The translations under genes were made by a program, and so were the position numbers. This document shows, piece after piece, positions 36,252 to 50,155 of a stretch of DNA of 64,000 bases. The notes beneath the pieces are model-generated. The model saw nothing but the letters and a program-made list of their open reading frames with translations. It did not search any database and was not told the origin of the DNA. The stretch is from Auanema rhodensis (taxonomy: Eukaryota; Nematoda; Chromadorea; Rhabditida; Rhabditidae), in NCBI GenBank assembly GCA_964057225.1, contig OZ059895.1:20966688-21030687 (forward strand), written 5' to 3'. Within the stretch, counting starts at the first letter, position 1, and the number at the start of each line of letters is the position of its first letter.

Positions 36252-37307
36252 TTGGTATGTAACTCGCTTCACGTCAAAGATAAAGAGATGCGGTTTTCAA
36301 AATTAGATTCCCCATGTCCATATTAGTCTAAAAACAAATTTTTATTAATATTGGTGCATGGTAACCATGACTTTGAAATTTACGTGAACTTTAATTTATG
36401 CTAATTAAGTGTACACATGATGTGCACTTGGTATGTAACTCGCTTCACGTGAAAGATGAAGAGATGCGGTTTTCAAAATTAGATTCCTCATGTCCATATT
36501 AGTCTAAAAACGAATTTTTATTGATATTGGTGCATGGTAACCATGACTTTGAAATTTACGTGAACTTTAATTTATGCTTATTAAGTGAACACGTGATGTG
36601 CACTTGGTATGTAACTCGCTTTACGTGAAAGATAAAAGGATGCGGTTTTCAAAATTAGATTCCCCATGTCCATATTAGTCTAAAAATAAATTTTTATTGA
36701 TATTGGTGCATGGTAACCATGACTTTGAAATTTACGTGAACTTTAATTTATGCTAATTAAGTGTACACATGATGTGCACTTGGTATGTAACTCGCTTCAC
36801 GTGAAAGATGAAAAGATGCGGTTTTCAAAATTAGATTCCTCAGGTCCATATTAGTCTAAAAACAAATTTTTATTGATATTGGTGCATGGTAACCATGACT
36901 TTGAAATTTACGTGAACTTTAATTTATGCTAATTAAGTGTACACATGATGTGCACTTGGTATGTAACTCGCTTCACGTCAAAGATAAAGAGATGCGGTTT
37001 TCAAAATTAGATTCCCCATGTCCATATTAGTCTAAAAACAAATTTTTATTAATATTGGTGCATGGTAACCATGACTTTGAAATTTACGTGAACTTTAATT
37101 TATGCTAATTAAGTGTACACATGATGTGAACTTGGTATGTAACTCGCTTCACGTGAAAGATGAAGAGATGCGGTTTTCAAAATTAGATTCCTCATGTCCA
37201 TATTAGTCTAAAAACGAATTTTTATCGATATTGGTGCATGGTAACCATGACTTTGAAATTTACGTGAACTTTAATTTATGCTAATTAAGTGTACACATGA
37301 TGTGCGC
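36252..37307 (+). repeat. Hexamer HOR C-D-E-F-C'-G, copy 4
   Basis: C (36252), D with AAGTGAACACG (36428), E with CTTTACGTG (36604), F with CCTCAGG (36780), C ending GTGAAC (36956) and G ending GTGCGC (37132) match 353-1408, 17249-18304 and 19361-20416. This copy has more point changes than the others, consistent with an older separation. Confidence 0.85.
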
Positions 37308-38891
37308 TTGGTATGTAACTCGCTTCACGTGAAAGATAAAGAGATGCGGTTTTCAAAATTAGATTCCATATTTCCATATTAGTCTAAAAACAAATTTTTA
37401 TTGATATTGGTGCATGGCAACCATGACTTTAAAATTTACGTGAACTTTAATTTATGCTAATTAAGTGTACACATGATGTGTACTTGGTATGTAACTCGCT
37501 TCACGTCAAAGATAAAGAGATGCGGTTTTCAAAATTAGATTCCCCATGTCCATATTAGTCTAAAAACAAATTTTTATTGATATTGGTGCATGGTAACCAT
37601 GACTTTGAAATTTACGTGAACTTTAATTTATGCTAATTAAGTGTACACATGATGTGCACTTGGTATGTAACTCGCTTCACGTCAAAGATAAAGAGATGCG
37701 GTTTTCAAAATTAGATTCCCCATGTCCATATTAGTCTAAAAACAAATTTTTATTGATATTGGTGCATGGCAACCATGACTTTAAAATTTACGTGAACTTT
37801 AATTTATGCTAATTAAGTGTACACATGATGTGTACTTGGTATGTAACTCGCTTCACGTCAAAGATAAAGAGATGCGGTTTTCAAAATTAGATTCCCCATG
37901 TCCATATTAGTCTAAAAACAAATTTTTATTGATATTGGTGCATGGCAACCATGACTTTAAAATTTACGTGAACTTTAATTTATGCTAATTAAGTGTACAC
38001 ATGATGTGAACTTGGTATGTAACTCGCTTCACGTGAAAGATGAAAAGATGCGGTTTTCAAAATTAGATTCCCCATGTCCATATTAGTCTAAAAACAAATT
38101 TTTATTGATATTGGTGCATGGTAACCATGACTTTGAAATTTACGTGAACTTTAATTTATGCTAATTAAGTGTACACATGATGTGCACTTGGTATGTAACT
38201 CGCTTCACGTCAAAGATAAAGAGATGCGGTTTTCAAAATTAGATTCCCCATGTCCATATTAGTCTAAAAACAAATTTTTATTAATATTGGTGCATGGTAA
38301 CCATGACTTTGAAATTTACGTGAACTTTAATTTATGCTAATTAAGTGTACACATGATGTGAACTTGGTATGTAACTCGCTTCACGTGAAAGATGAAGAGA
38401 TGCGGTTTTCAAAATTAGATTTCTCATGTCCATATTAGTCTAAAAACGAATTTTTATCGATATTGGTGCATGGTAACCATGACTTTGAAATTTACGTGAA
38501 CTTTAATTTATGCTAATTAAGTGTACACATGATGTGCGCTTGGTATGTAACTCGCTTCACGTGAAAGATAAAGAGATGCGGTTTTCAAAATTAGATTCCC
38601 CATTTCCATATTAGTCTAAAAACAAATTTTTATTGATATTGGTGCATGGCAACCATGACTTTAAAATTTACGTGAACTTTAATTTATGCTAATTAAGTGT
38701 ACACATGATGTGCACTTGGTATGTAACTCGCTTCACGTCAAAGATAAAGAGATGCGGTTTTCAAAATTAGATTCCCCATGTCCATATTAGTCTAAAAACA
38801 AATTTTTATTAATATTGGTGCATGGTAACCATGACTTTGAAATTTACGTGAACTTTAATTTATGCTAATTAAGTGTACACATGATGTGCAC
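37308..38891 (+). repeat. B, C and C/B hybrid monomers with second F-C'-G
   Basis: B with TTCCATATTTCC (37308), C with TTGAT (37484), two C/B hybrids (37660, 37836: TTCACGTCAA and CCCCATG, then GGCAACC and TTTAAA), F (38012), C ending GTGAAC (38188), G with GATTTCTCATG (38364), B (38540) and C (38716). Transitions GTGTACTTGG mark the ends of 37308 and 37660. Confidence 0.8.
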
Positions 38892-41707
38892 TTGGTATGT
38901 AACTCGCTTCAAGTGAAAGATGAAGAGATGCGGTTTTCAAAATTAGATTCCTCATGTCCATATTAGTCTAAAAACGAATTTTTATTGATATTGGTGAATG
39001 GTAACCATGACTTTGAAATTTACGTGAACTTTAATTTATGCTTATTAAGTGTACACGTGATGTGCACTTGGTATGTAACTTGCTTCACGTGAAAGATAAA
39101 GGGATGCGGTTTTCAAAATTAGATTCCCCATGTCCATATTAGTCTAAAAACAAATTTTTATTGATATTGGTGCATGGTAACCATGACTTTGAAATTTACG
39201 TGAACTTTAATTTATGCTAATTAAGTGTACACATGATGTGCTCTTGGTATGTAACTCGCTTCACGTGAAAGATGAAGAGATGCGGTTTTCAAAATTAGAT
39301 TCCCCATTTCCATCTTAGTCTAAAAACAAATTTTTATTGATATTGGTGCATGGCAACCATGACTTTAGAATTTACGTGAACTTTAATTTATGCTAATTAA
39401 GTGTACACATGATGTGCACTTGGTATGTAACTCGCTTCACGTCAAAGATAAAGAGATGCGGTTTTCAAAATTAGATTCCCCATGTCCATATTAGTCTAAA
39501 AACAATTTTTTATTAATATTGGTGCATGGTAACCATGACTTTGAAATTTACGTGAACTTTAATTTATGCTAATTAAGTGTACACATGATGTGCACTTGGT
39601 ATGTAACTCGCTTCACGTGAAAGATGAAGAGATGCGGTTTTCAAAATTAGATTCCTCATGTCCATATTAGTCTAAAAACGAATTTTTATCGATATTGGTG
39701 CATGGTAACCATGACTTTGAAATTTACGTGAACTTTAATTTATGCTAATTAAGTGTACACATGATGTGCGCTTGGTATGTAACTCGCTTCACGTGAAAGA
39801 TAAAGAGATGCGGTTTTCAAAATTAGATTCCCCATTTCCATATTAGTCTGAAAACAAATTTTTATTGATATTGGTGCATGGCAACCATGACTTTAAAATT
39901 TACGTGAACTTTAATTTATGCTAATTAAGTGTACACATGATGTGCACTTGGTATGTAACTCGCTTCACGTCAAAGATAAAGAGATGCGGTTTTCAACATT
40001 AGATTCCCCATGTCCATATTAGTCTAAAAACAAATTTTTATTAATAATGGTGCATGGTAACCATGACTTTGAAATTTACGTGAACTTTAATTTATGCTAA
40101 TTAAGTGTACACATGATGTGCACTTGGTATGTAACTCGCTTCACGTGAAAGATGAAGAGATGCGGTTTTCAAAATTAGATTCCTCATGTCCATATTAGTC
40201 TAAAAACGAATTTTTATCGATATTGGTGCATGGCAACCATGACTTTAAAATTTACGTGAACTTTAATTTATGCTAATTAAGTGTACACATGATGTGCACT
40301 TGGTATGTAACTCGCTTCACGTCAAAGATAAAGAGATGCGGTTTTCAAAATTAGATTCCCCATGTCCATATTAGTCTAAAAACAAATTTTTATTAATAAT
40401 GGTGCATGGTAACCATGACTTTGAAATTTACGTGAACTTTAATTTATGCTAATTAAGTGTACACATGATGTGCACTTGGTATGTAACTCGCTTCACGTGA
40501 AAGATGAAGAGATGCGGTTTTCAAAATTAGATTCCTCATGTCCATATTAGTCTAAAAACGAATTTTTATTGATATTGGTGCATGGCAACCATGACTTTGA
40601 AATTTACGTGAACTTTAATTTATGCTTATTAAGTGTACACGTGATGTGCACTTGGTATGTAACTCGCTTCACGTGAAAGATAAAGGGATGCGGTTTTCAA
40701 AATTAGATTCCTCATGTCCATATTAGTCTAAAAACGAATTTTTATTGATATTGGTGCATGGTAACCATGACTTTGAAATTTACGTGAACTTTAATTTATG
40801 CTAATTAAGTGTACACATGATGTGCACTTGGTATGTAACTCGCTTCACGTGAAAGATGAAGAGATGCGGTTTTCAAAATTAGATTCCTCATGTCCATATT
40901 AGTCTAAAAACGAATTTTTATCGATATTGGTGCATGGTAACCATGACTTTGAAATTTACGTGAACTTTAATTTATGCTAATTAAGTGTACACATGATGTG
41001 CGCTTGGTATGTAACTCGCTTCACGTGAAAGATAAAGAGATGCGGTTTTCAAAATTAGATTCCCCATTTCCATATTAGTCTGAAAACAAATTTTTATTGA
41101 TATTGGTGCATGGCAACCATGACTTTAAAATTTACGTGAACTTTAATTTATGCTAATTAAGTGTACACATGATGTGCACTTGGTATGTAACTCGCTTCAC
41201 GTCAAAGATAAAGAGATGCGGTTTTCAAAATTAGATTCCTCATGTCCATATTAGTCTAAAAACGAATTTTTATCGATATTGGTGCATGGTAACCATGACT
41301 TTGAAATTTACGTGAACTTTAATTTATGCTAATTAAGTGTACACATGATGTGCGCTTGGTATGTAACTCGCTTCACGTGAAAGATAAAGAGATGCGGTTT
41401 TCAAAATTAGATTCCCCATTTCCATATTAGTCTAAAAACAAATTTTTATTGATATTGGTGCATGGCAACCATGACTTTAAAATTTACGTGAACTTTAATT
41501 TATGCTAATTAAGTGTACACATGATGTGCACTTGGTATGTAACTCGCTTCACGTCAAAGATAAAGAGATGCGGTTTTCAAAATTAGATTCCCCATGTCCA
41601 TATTAGTCTAAAAACAAATTTTTATTAATATTGGTGCATGGTAACCATGACTTTGAAATTTACGTGAACTTTAATTTATGCTAATTAAGTGTACACATGA
41701 TGTGCAC
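38892..41707 (+). repeat. 16-mer HOR, 2816 bp, copy 1
   Basis: This copy starts with a D-like monomer carrying TTCAAGTGAA and GGTGAATGG (38892). Others have AACTTGCTTC (39068), CCATCTTAG with TTTAGAATTT (39244), ACAATTTTTTATT (39420), GTCTGAAAAC (39772), TCAACATTAG with AATAATGG (39948), a G/B hybrid (40124), AATAATGG (40300) and a C/G hybrid (41180). All these marks recur at +2816 bp. Confidence 0.94.
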
Positions 41708-44523
41708 TTGGTATGTAACTCGCTTCAAGTGAAAGATGAAGAGATGCGGTTTTCAAAATTAGATTCCTCATGTCCATATTAGTCTAAAAACGAATTTTTA
41801 TTGATATTGGTGAATGGTAACCATGACTTTGAAATTTACGTGAACTTTAATTTATGCTTATTAAGTGTACACGTGATGTGCACTTGGTATGTAACTTGCT
41901 TCACGTGAAAGATAAAGGGATGCGGTTTTCAAAATTAGATTCCCCATGTCCATATTAGTCTAAAAACAAATTTTTATTGATATTGGTGCATGGTAACCAT
42001 GACTTTGAAATTTACGTGAACTTTAATTTATGCTAATTAAGTGTACACATGATGTGCTCTTGGTATGTAACTCGCTTCACGTGAAAGATGAAGAGATGCG
42101 GTTTTCAAAATTAGATTCCCCATTTCCATCTTAGTCTAAAAACAAATTTTTATTGATATTGGTGCATGGCAACCATGACTTTAGAATTTACGTGAACTTT
42201 AATTTATGCTAATTAAGTGTACACATGATGTGCACTTGGTATGTAACTCGCTTCACGTCAAAGATAAAGAGATGCGGTTTTCAAAATTAGATTCCCCATG
42301 TCCATATTAGTCTAAAAACAATTTTTTATTAATATTGGTGCATGGTAACCATGACTTTGAAATTTACGTGAACTTTAATTTATGCTAATTAAGTGTACAC
42401 ATGATGTGCACTTGGTATGTAACTCGCTTCACGTGAAAGATGAAGAGATGCGGTTTTCAAAATTAGATTCCTCATGTCCATATTAGTCTAAAAACGAATT
42501 TTTATCGATATTGGTGCATGGTAACCATGACTTTGAAATTTACGTGAACTTTAATTTATGCTAATTAAGTGTACACATGATGTGCGCTTGGTATGTAACT
42601 CGCTTCACGTGAAAGATAAAGAGATGCGGTTTTCAAAATTAGATTCCCCATTTCCATATTAGTCTGAAAACAAATTTTTATTGATATTGGTGCATGGCAA
42701 CCATGACTTTAAAATTTACGTGAACTTTAATTTATGCTAATTAAGTGTACACATGATGTGCACTTGGTATGTAACTCGCTTCACGTCAAAGATAAAGAGA
42801 TGCGGTTTTCAACATTAGATTCCCCATGTCCATATTAGTCTAAAAACAAATTTTTATTAATAATGGTGCATGGTAACCATGACTTTGAAATTTACGTGAA
42901 CTTTAATTTATGCTAATTAAGTGTACACATGATGTGCACTTGGTATGTAACTCGCTTCACGTGAAAGATGAAGAGATGCGGTTTTCAAAATTAGATTCCT
43001 CATGTCCATATTAGTCTAAAAACGAATTTTTATCGATATTGGTGCATGGCAACCATGACTTTAAAATTTACGTGAACTTTAATTTATGCTAATTAAGTGT
43101 ACACATGATGTGCACTTGGTATGTAACTCGCTTCACGTCAAAGATAAAGAGATGCGGTTTTCAAAATTAGATTCCCCATGTCCATATTAGTCTAAAAACA
43201 AATTTTTATTAATAATGGTGCATGGTAACCATGACTTTGAAATTTACGTGAACTTTAATTTATGCTAATTAAGTGTACACATGATGTGCACTTGGTATGT
43301 AACTCGCTTCACGTGAAAGATGAAGAGATGCGGTTTTCAAAATTAGATTCCTCATGTCCATATTAGTCTAAAAACGAATTTTTATTGATATTGGTGCATG
43401 GCAACCATGACTTTGAAATTTACGTGAACTTTAATTTATGCTTATTAAGTGTACACGTGATGTGCACTTGGTATGTAACTCGCTTCACGTGAAAGATAAA
43501 GGGATGCGGTTTTCAAAATTAGATTCCTCATGTCCATATTAGTCTAAAAACGAATTTTTATTGATATTGGTGCATGGTAACCATGACTTTGAAATTTACG
43601 TGAACTTTAATTTATGCTAATTAAGTGTACACATGATGTGCACTTGGTATGTAACTCGCTTCACGTGAAAGATGAAGAGATGCGGTTTTCAAAATTAGAT
43701 TCCTCATGTCCATATTAGTCTAAAAACGAATTTTTATCGATATTGGTGCATGGTAACCATGACTTTGAAATTTACGTGAACTTTAATTTATGCTAATTAA
43801 GTGTACACATGATGTGCGCTTGGTATGTAACTCGCTTCACGTGAAAGATAAAGAGATGCGGTTTTCAAAATTAGATTCCCCATTTCCATATTAGTCTGAA
43901 AACAAATTTTTATTGATATTGGTGCATGGCAACCATGACTTTAAAATTTACGTGAACTTTAATTTATGCTAATTAAGTGTACACATGATGTGCACTTGGT
44001 ATGTAACTCGCTTCACGTCAAAGATAAAGAGATGCGGTTTTCAAAATTAGATTCCTCATGTCCATATTAGTCTAAAAACGAATTTTTATCGATATTGGTG
44101 CATGGTAACCATGACTTTGAAATTTACGTGAACTTTAATTTATGCTAATTAAGTGTACACATGATGTGCGCTTGGTATGTAACTCGCTTCACGTGAAAGA
44201 TAAAGAGATGCGGTTTTCAAAATTAGATTCCCCATTTCCATATTAGTCTGAAAACAAGTTTTTATTGATATTGGTGCATGGCAACCATGACTTTAAAATT
44301 TACGTGAACTTTAATTTATGCTAATTAAGTGTACACATGATGTGCACTTGGTATGTAACTCGCTTCACGTCAAAGATAAAGAGATGCGGTTTCCAAAATT
44401 AGATTCCCCATGTCCATATTAGTCTAAAAACAAATTTTTATTAATATTGGTGCATGGTAACCATGACTTTGAAATTTACGTGAACTTTAATTTATGCTAA
44501 TTAAGTGTACACATGATGTGCAC
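41708..44523 (+). repeat. 16-mer HOR, 2816 bp, copy 2
   Basis: This carries the private marks of copy 1 in the same order. Differences noticed are near its end: GTCTGAAAACAAGTTTTT in the monomer at 44172 (copy 1: GTCTAAAAACAAATTTTT at 41356) and GGTTTCCAAAA in the monomer at 44348. The unit may be phased up to two monomers differently, because B and C at 38540-38891 also resemble the last two monomers of copy 1. Confidence 0.94.
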
Positions 44524-45931
44524 TTGGTATGTAACTCGCTTCACGTGAAAGATGAAGAGATGCGGTTTTCAAAATTAGATTCCTCATGTCCATATTAGTC
44601 TAAAAACGAATTTTTATTGATATTGGTGCATGGTAACCATGACTTTGAAATTTACGTGAACTTTAATTTATGCTTATTAAGTGTACACGTGATGTGCACT
44701 TGGTATGTAACTCGCTTCACGTGAAAGATAAAGGGATGCGGTTTTCAAAATTAGATTCCCCATGTCCATATTAGTCTAAAAACAAATTTTTATTGATATT
44801 GGTGCATGGTAACCATGACTTTGAACTTTACGTGAACTTTAATTTATGCTAATTAAGTGTACACATGATGTGCACTTGGTATGTAACTCGCTTCACGTGA
44901 AAGATGAAGAGATGCGGTTTTCAAAATTAGATTCCTCATGTCCATATTAGTCTAAAAACGAATTTTTATCGATATTGGTGCATGGTAACCATGACTTTGA
45001 AATTTACGTGAACTTTAATTTATGCTTATTAAGTGTACACGTGATGTGCACTTGGTATGTAACTCGCTTCACGTGAAAGATAAAGGGATGCGGTTTTCAA
45101 AATTAGATTCCCCATGTCCATATTAGTCTAAAAACGAATTTTTATTGATATTGGTGCATGGTAACCATGACTTTGAAATTTACGTGAACTTTAATTTATG
45201 CTAATTAAGTGTACACATGATGTGCACTTGGTATGTAACTCGCTTCACGTGAAAGATGAAGAGATGCGGTTTTCAAAATTAGATTCCTCATGTACATATT
45301 AGTCTAAAAACGAATTTTTATCGATATTGGTGCATGGTAACCATGACTTTGAAATTTACGTGAACTTTAATTTATGCTTATTAAGTGTACACATGATGTG
45401 CACTTGGTATGTAACTCGCTTCACGTGAAAGATGAAGAGATGCGGTTTTCAAAATTAGATTCCTCATGTCCATATTAGTCTAAAAACGAATTTTTATTGA
45501 TATTGGTGCATGGTAACCATGACTTTGAAATTTACGTGAACTTTAATTTATGCTTATTAAGTGTACACGTGATGTGCACTTGGTATGTAACTCGCTTCAC
45601 GTGAAAGATAAAGGGATGCGGTTTTCAAAATTAGATTCCCCATGTCCATATTAGTCTAAAAACAAATTTTTATTGATATTGGTGCATGGTAACCATGACT
45701 TTGAAATTTACGTGAACTTTAATTTATGCTAATTAAGTGTACACATGATGTGCACTTGGTATGTAACTCGCTTCACGTGAAAGATGAAGAGATGCGGTTT
45801 TCAAAATTAGATTCCTCATGTCCATATTAGTCTAAAAACGAATTTTTATCGATATTGGTGCATGGTAACCATGACTTTGAAATTTACGTGAACTTTAATT
45901 TATGCTTATTAAGTGTACACGTGATGTGCAC
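44524..45931 (+). repeat. D, e and G monomers
   Basis: The order is D (44524), e (44700, GAACTTTACG), G (44876), e with AACGAA (45052), G with CATGTACATATT (45228), D (45404), e (45580) and G (45756). The e-G alternation approximates a 352-bp dimer. Several G copies here carry the D-type GCTTATTAAG end, so they are G/D mosaics. Nothing but satellite is present. Confidence 0.8.
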
Positions 45932-46459
45932 TTGGTATGTAACTCGCTTCACGTGAGAGATAAAGAGATGCGGTTTTCAAAATTAGATTCCCCATGTCCA
46001 TATTAGTCTAAAAACAAATTTTTTTTGATATTGGTGCATGGTAACCATGACTTTGAAATTTACGTGAACTTCAATTTATGCTAATTAAGTGTACACATGA
46101 TGTGCACTTGGTATGTAACTCGCTTCACGTCAAAGATAAAGAGATGCGGTTTTCAAAATTAGATTCCCCATGTCCATATTAGTCTAAAAACAAATTTTTA
46201 TTAATATTGGTGCATGGTAACCATGACTTTGAAATTTACGTGAACATTAATTTATGCTAATTAAATGTACACCTGATGTGCACTTGGTATGTAACTCGCT
46301 TCACGTGAAAGATAAAGAGATGCGGTTTTCAAAATTAGATTCCCCATTTCCATTTTAGACTAAAAACGAATTTTTATTGATATTGGTGCATGGTAACCAT
46401 GACTTTGAAATTTACGTGAACTTTAATTTATGCTTATTAAGTGTACACGTGATGTGCAC
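45932..46459 (+). repeat. Dispersed triplet, copy 2 (partner 25169-25696)
   Basis: CGTGAGAGATAAAG with AAATTTTTTTTGATATT (45932), C with GAACATTAATTT ending ATTAAATGTACACCTG (46108), and CATTTTAGACTAAAAACG (46284) reproduce the rare marks at 25169-25696 in the same order, 20,763 bp apart. Confidence 0.88.
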
Positions 46460-48043
46460 TTGGTATGTAACTCGCTTCACGTGAAAGATAAAGAGATGCG
46501 GTTTTCAAAATTAGATTCCCCATGTCCATATTAGTCTAAAAACAAATTTTTATTAATATTGGTGCATGGTAACCATGACTTTGAAATTTACGTGAACTTT
46601 AATTTATGCTAATTAAGTGTACACATGATGTGCACTTGGTATGTAACTCGCTTCACGTCAAAGATAAAGAGATGCGGTTTTCAAAATTAGATTCCTCATA
46701 TCCATATTAGTCTAAAAACGAATTTTTATTGATATTGGTGCATGGTAACCATGACTTTGAAATTTACGTGAACTTTAATTTATGCTAATTAAGTGTACAC
46801 CTGATGTGCACTTGGTATGTAACTCGCTTCACGTGAAAGATAAAGAGATGCGGTTTTCAAAATTAGATTCCCCATGTCCATATTAGTCTAAAAACAAATT
46901 TTTATTAATATTGGTGCATGGTAACCATGACTTTGAAATTTACGTGAACTTTAATTTATGCTAATTAAGTGTACACATGATGTGCACTCGGTATGTAACT
47001 CGCTTCACGTCAAAGATAAAGAGATGCGGTTTTCAAAATTAGATTCCCCATGTCCATATTAGTCTAAAAACAAATTTTTATTAATATTGGTGCATGGTAA
47101 CCATGACTTTGAAATTTACGTGAACTTTAAATTATGCTAATTAAGTGTACACATGATGTGCACTTGGTATGTAACTCGCTTCACGTGAAAGATGAAGAGA
47201 TGCGGTTTTCAAAATTAGATTCCTCATGTCCATATTAGTCTAAAAACGAATTTTTATTGATATTGGTGCATGGTAACCATGACTTTGAAATTTACGTGAA
47301 CTTTAATTTATGCTAATTAAGTGTACACATGATGTGCACTTGGTATGTAACTCGCTTCACGTCAAAGATAAAGAGATGCGGTTTTCAAAATTAGATTCCC
47401 CATTTCCATATTAGTCTATAAACAAATTTTTATTAATATTGGTGCATGGTAACCATGACTTTGAAATTTACGTGAACTTTAAATTATGCTAATTAAGTGT
47501 ACACATGATGTGCACTTGGTATGTAACTCGCTTCACGTGAAAGATGAAGAGATGCGGTTTTCAAAATTAGATTCCTCATGTCCATATTAGTCTAAAAACG
47601 AATTTTTATTGATATTGGTGCATGGTAACCATGACTTTGAAATTTACGTGAACTTTAATTTATGCTAATTAAGTGTACACATGATGTGCACTTGGTATGT
47701 AACTCGCTTCACGTCAAAGATAAAGAGATGCGGTTTTCAAAATTAGATTCCTCATGTCCATATTAGTCTAAAAACGAATTTTTATTGATATTGGTGCATG
47801 GTAACCATGACTTTGAAATTTACGTGAACTTTAATTTATGCTTATTAAGTGTACACGTGATGTGCACTTGGTATGTAACTCGCTTCACGTGAAAGATAAA
47901 GAGATGCGGTTTTCAAAATTAGATTCCCCATGTCCATATTAGTCTAAAAACAAATTTTTATTAATATTGGTGCATGGTAACCATGACTTTGAAATTTACG
48001 TGAACTTTAATTTATGCTAATTAAGTGTACACATGATGTGCAC
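46460..48043 (+). repeat. Mixed monomers with TTTAAATTATGC variants
   Basis: The zone holds C, D' and C/D mosaic monomers with rare changes: CCTCATATCC and ACACCTG (46636), CACTCGG (end of 46812), ACTTTAAATTATGC (46988 and 47340) and GTCTATAAAC (47340). Monomers at 46988-47691 form an approximate dimer (C-like then D', 352 bp) in two copies. It sits between two triplets at the same relative positions as the zone 25697-27280 but differs in content. Confidence 0.75.
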
Positions 48044-48571
48044 TTGGTATGTAACTGGCTTCACGTGAAAGATGAAGAGATGCGGTTTTCAAAATTAGAT
48101 TCCTCATGTCCATATTAGTCTAAAAACGAATTTTTATTGATATTGGTGCATGGTAACCATGACTTTGAAATTTACGTGAACTTTAATTTATGCTTATTAA
48201 GTGTACACGTGATGTGCACTTGGTATGTAACTTGCTTCACGTGAAAGATAAAGGGATGCGGTTTTCAAAATTAGATTCCCCATGTCCATATTAGTCTAAA
48301 AACAAATTTTTATTGATATTGGTGCATGGTAACCATGACTTTGAAATTTACGTGAACTTTAATTTATGCTAATTAAGTGTACACATGATGTGCACTTGGT
48401 ATGTAACTCGCTTCACGTGAAAGATGAAGAGATGCGGTTTTCAAAATTAGATTCCCCATTTCCATATTAGTCTAAAAACAAATTTTTATTGATATTGGTG
48501 CATGGTAACCATGACTTTGAAATTTACGTGAACTTTAATTTATGCTTATTAAGTGTACACGTGATGTGCAC
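48044..48571 (+). repeat. Dispersed triplet AACTGGCTTC / AACTTGCTTC / TTTCC, partner of 27281-27808
   Basis: Monomers at 48044 (AACTGGCTTC, D), 48220 (AACTTGCTTC, e) and 48396 (CATTTCCATATTAG, GCTTATT) repeat the order at 27281-27808 and 29744-30271. The offset to 27281 is again exactly 20,763 bp. After this triplet the partner goes into K while this copy goes into a CGTAAAAG monomer. Confidence 0.85.
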
Positions 48572-48923
48572 TTGGTATGTAACTCGCTTCACGTAAAAGA
48601 TAAAGAGATGCGGTTTTCAAAATTAGATTCCCCATGTCCATATTAGTCTAAAAACAAATTTTTATTGATATTGGTGCATGGTAACCATGACTTTGAAATT
48701 TACGTGAACTTTAATTTATGCTAATTGAATGTACACGTGATGTGCACTTGGTATGTAACTCGCTTCACGTGAAAGATGAAGAGATGCGGTTTTCAAAATT
48801 AGATTCCCCATTTCCATATTAGTCTAAAAACAAATTTTTATTGATATTGGTACATGGTAACCATGACTTTGAAATTTACGTGAACTTCAATTTATGCTGA
48901 TTAAGTGTACACGTGATGTGCAC
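48572..48923 (+). repeat. CGTAAAAG/ATTGAATG monomer and GCTGATT monomer
   Basis: The monomer at 48572 has TTCACGTAAAAG and ends with ATTGAATGTACACGTG, as in the 14-mer region. The one at 48748 has GGTACATGG, ACTTCAATTT and GCTGATTAAG. They mark the return to right-hand subtypes. Confidence 0.75.
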
Positions 48924-50155
48924 TTGGTATGTAACTCGCTTCACGTGAAAGATGAAGAGATGCGGTTTTCAAAATTAGATTCCCCATGTCCATATTAGTC
49001 TAAAAACAAATTTTTATTAATATTAGTGCATGGTAACCATGACTTTGAAATTTACGTGAACTTTAATTTATGCTAATTAAGTGTACACATGATATGCACT
49101 TGGTATGTAACTCGCTTCACGTGAAAGATAAAGAGATGCGGTTTTCAAAATTAGATTCCCCATGTCCATACTAGTCTAAAAACAAATTTTTATTAATATT
49201 GGTGCATGGTAACCATGACTTTGAAATTTACGTGAACTTTAATTTATGCTTATTAAGTGTACACGTGATGTGCACTTGGTATGTAACTCGCTTCACGTGA
49301 AAGATAAAGAGATGCGGTTTTCAAAATTAGATTCCCCATGTCCATATTAGTCTAAAAACACATTTTTGTTGATATAGGTGGATGGTAACCATGACTTTGA
49401 AATTTACGTGAACTTCAATTTATGCTAATTAAGTGTACACATGATGTGCACTTGGTATGTAACTCGCTTCACGTGAAAGATGAAGAGATACGGTTTTCAA
49501 AATTAGATTCCCCATTTTCATATTAGTCTAAAAACAAATTTTTATTGATATTGGTGCATGGTAACCATGACTTTGAATTTTTCGTGAACTTTAATTTATG
49601 CTAATTAAGTGTACACATGATGTGCACTTGGTATGTAACTCGCTTTACGTCAAAGATAAAGAGATGCGGTTTTCAAAATTAGATTCCCCATGTCCATATT
49701 AGTCTAAAAACAAATTTTTATTAATATTGGTGCATGGTAACCATGACTTTGAAATTTACGTGAACTTTAATTTATGCTAATTAAGTGTACACATGATATG
49801 CACTTGGTATGTAACTCGCTTCACGTGAAAGATGAAGAGATGCGGTTTTCAAAATTAGATTCCCCATTTCCATATTAGTCTAAAAACAAATTTTTATTGA
49901 TATTGGTGCATGGTAACCATGACTTTGAAATTTACGTGAACTTTAATTTATGCTTATTAAGTGTACACGTGATGTGCACTTGGTATGTAACTCGCTTCAC
50001 GTGAAAGATGAAGAGATGCGCTTTTCGAAATTAGATTCCCCATGTCCATATTAGTCTAAAAACACATTTTTGTTGATATAGGTGGATGGTAACCATGACT
50101 TTGAAATTTACGTGAACTTCAATTTATGCTAATTAAGTGCACACGTGATGTGCAC
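48924..50155 (+). repeat. Heptamer HOR, 1232 bp, copy 1
   Basis: The order is CCCCATG/TTAAT ending ATATGCAC (48924, ATTAGTGCATGG), CATACTAG (49100), CACATTTTTG (49276), CATTTTCAT (49452, GAATTTTTCGTG), CTTTACGTC (49628, ending ATATGCAC), TTTCC with GCTTATT (49804) and K (49980). The same order resumes at 50156. Confidence 0.88.
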
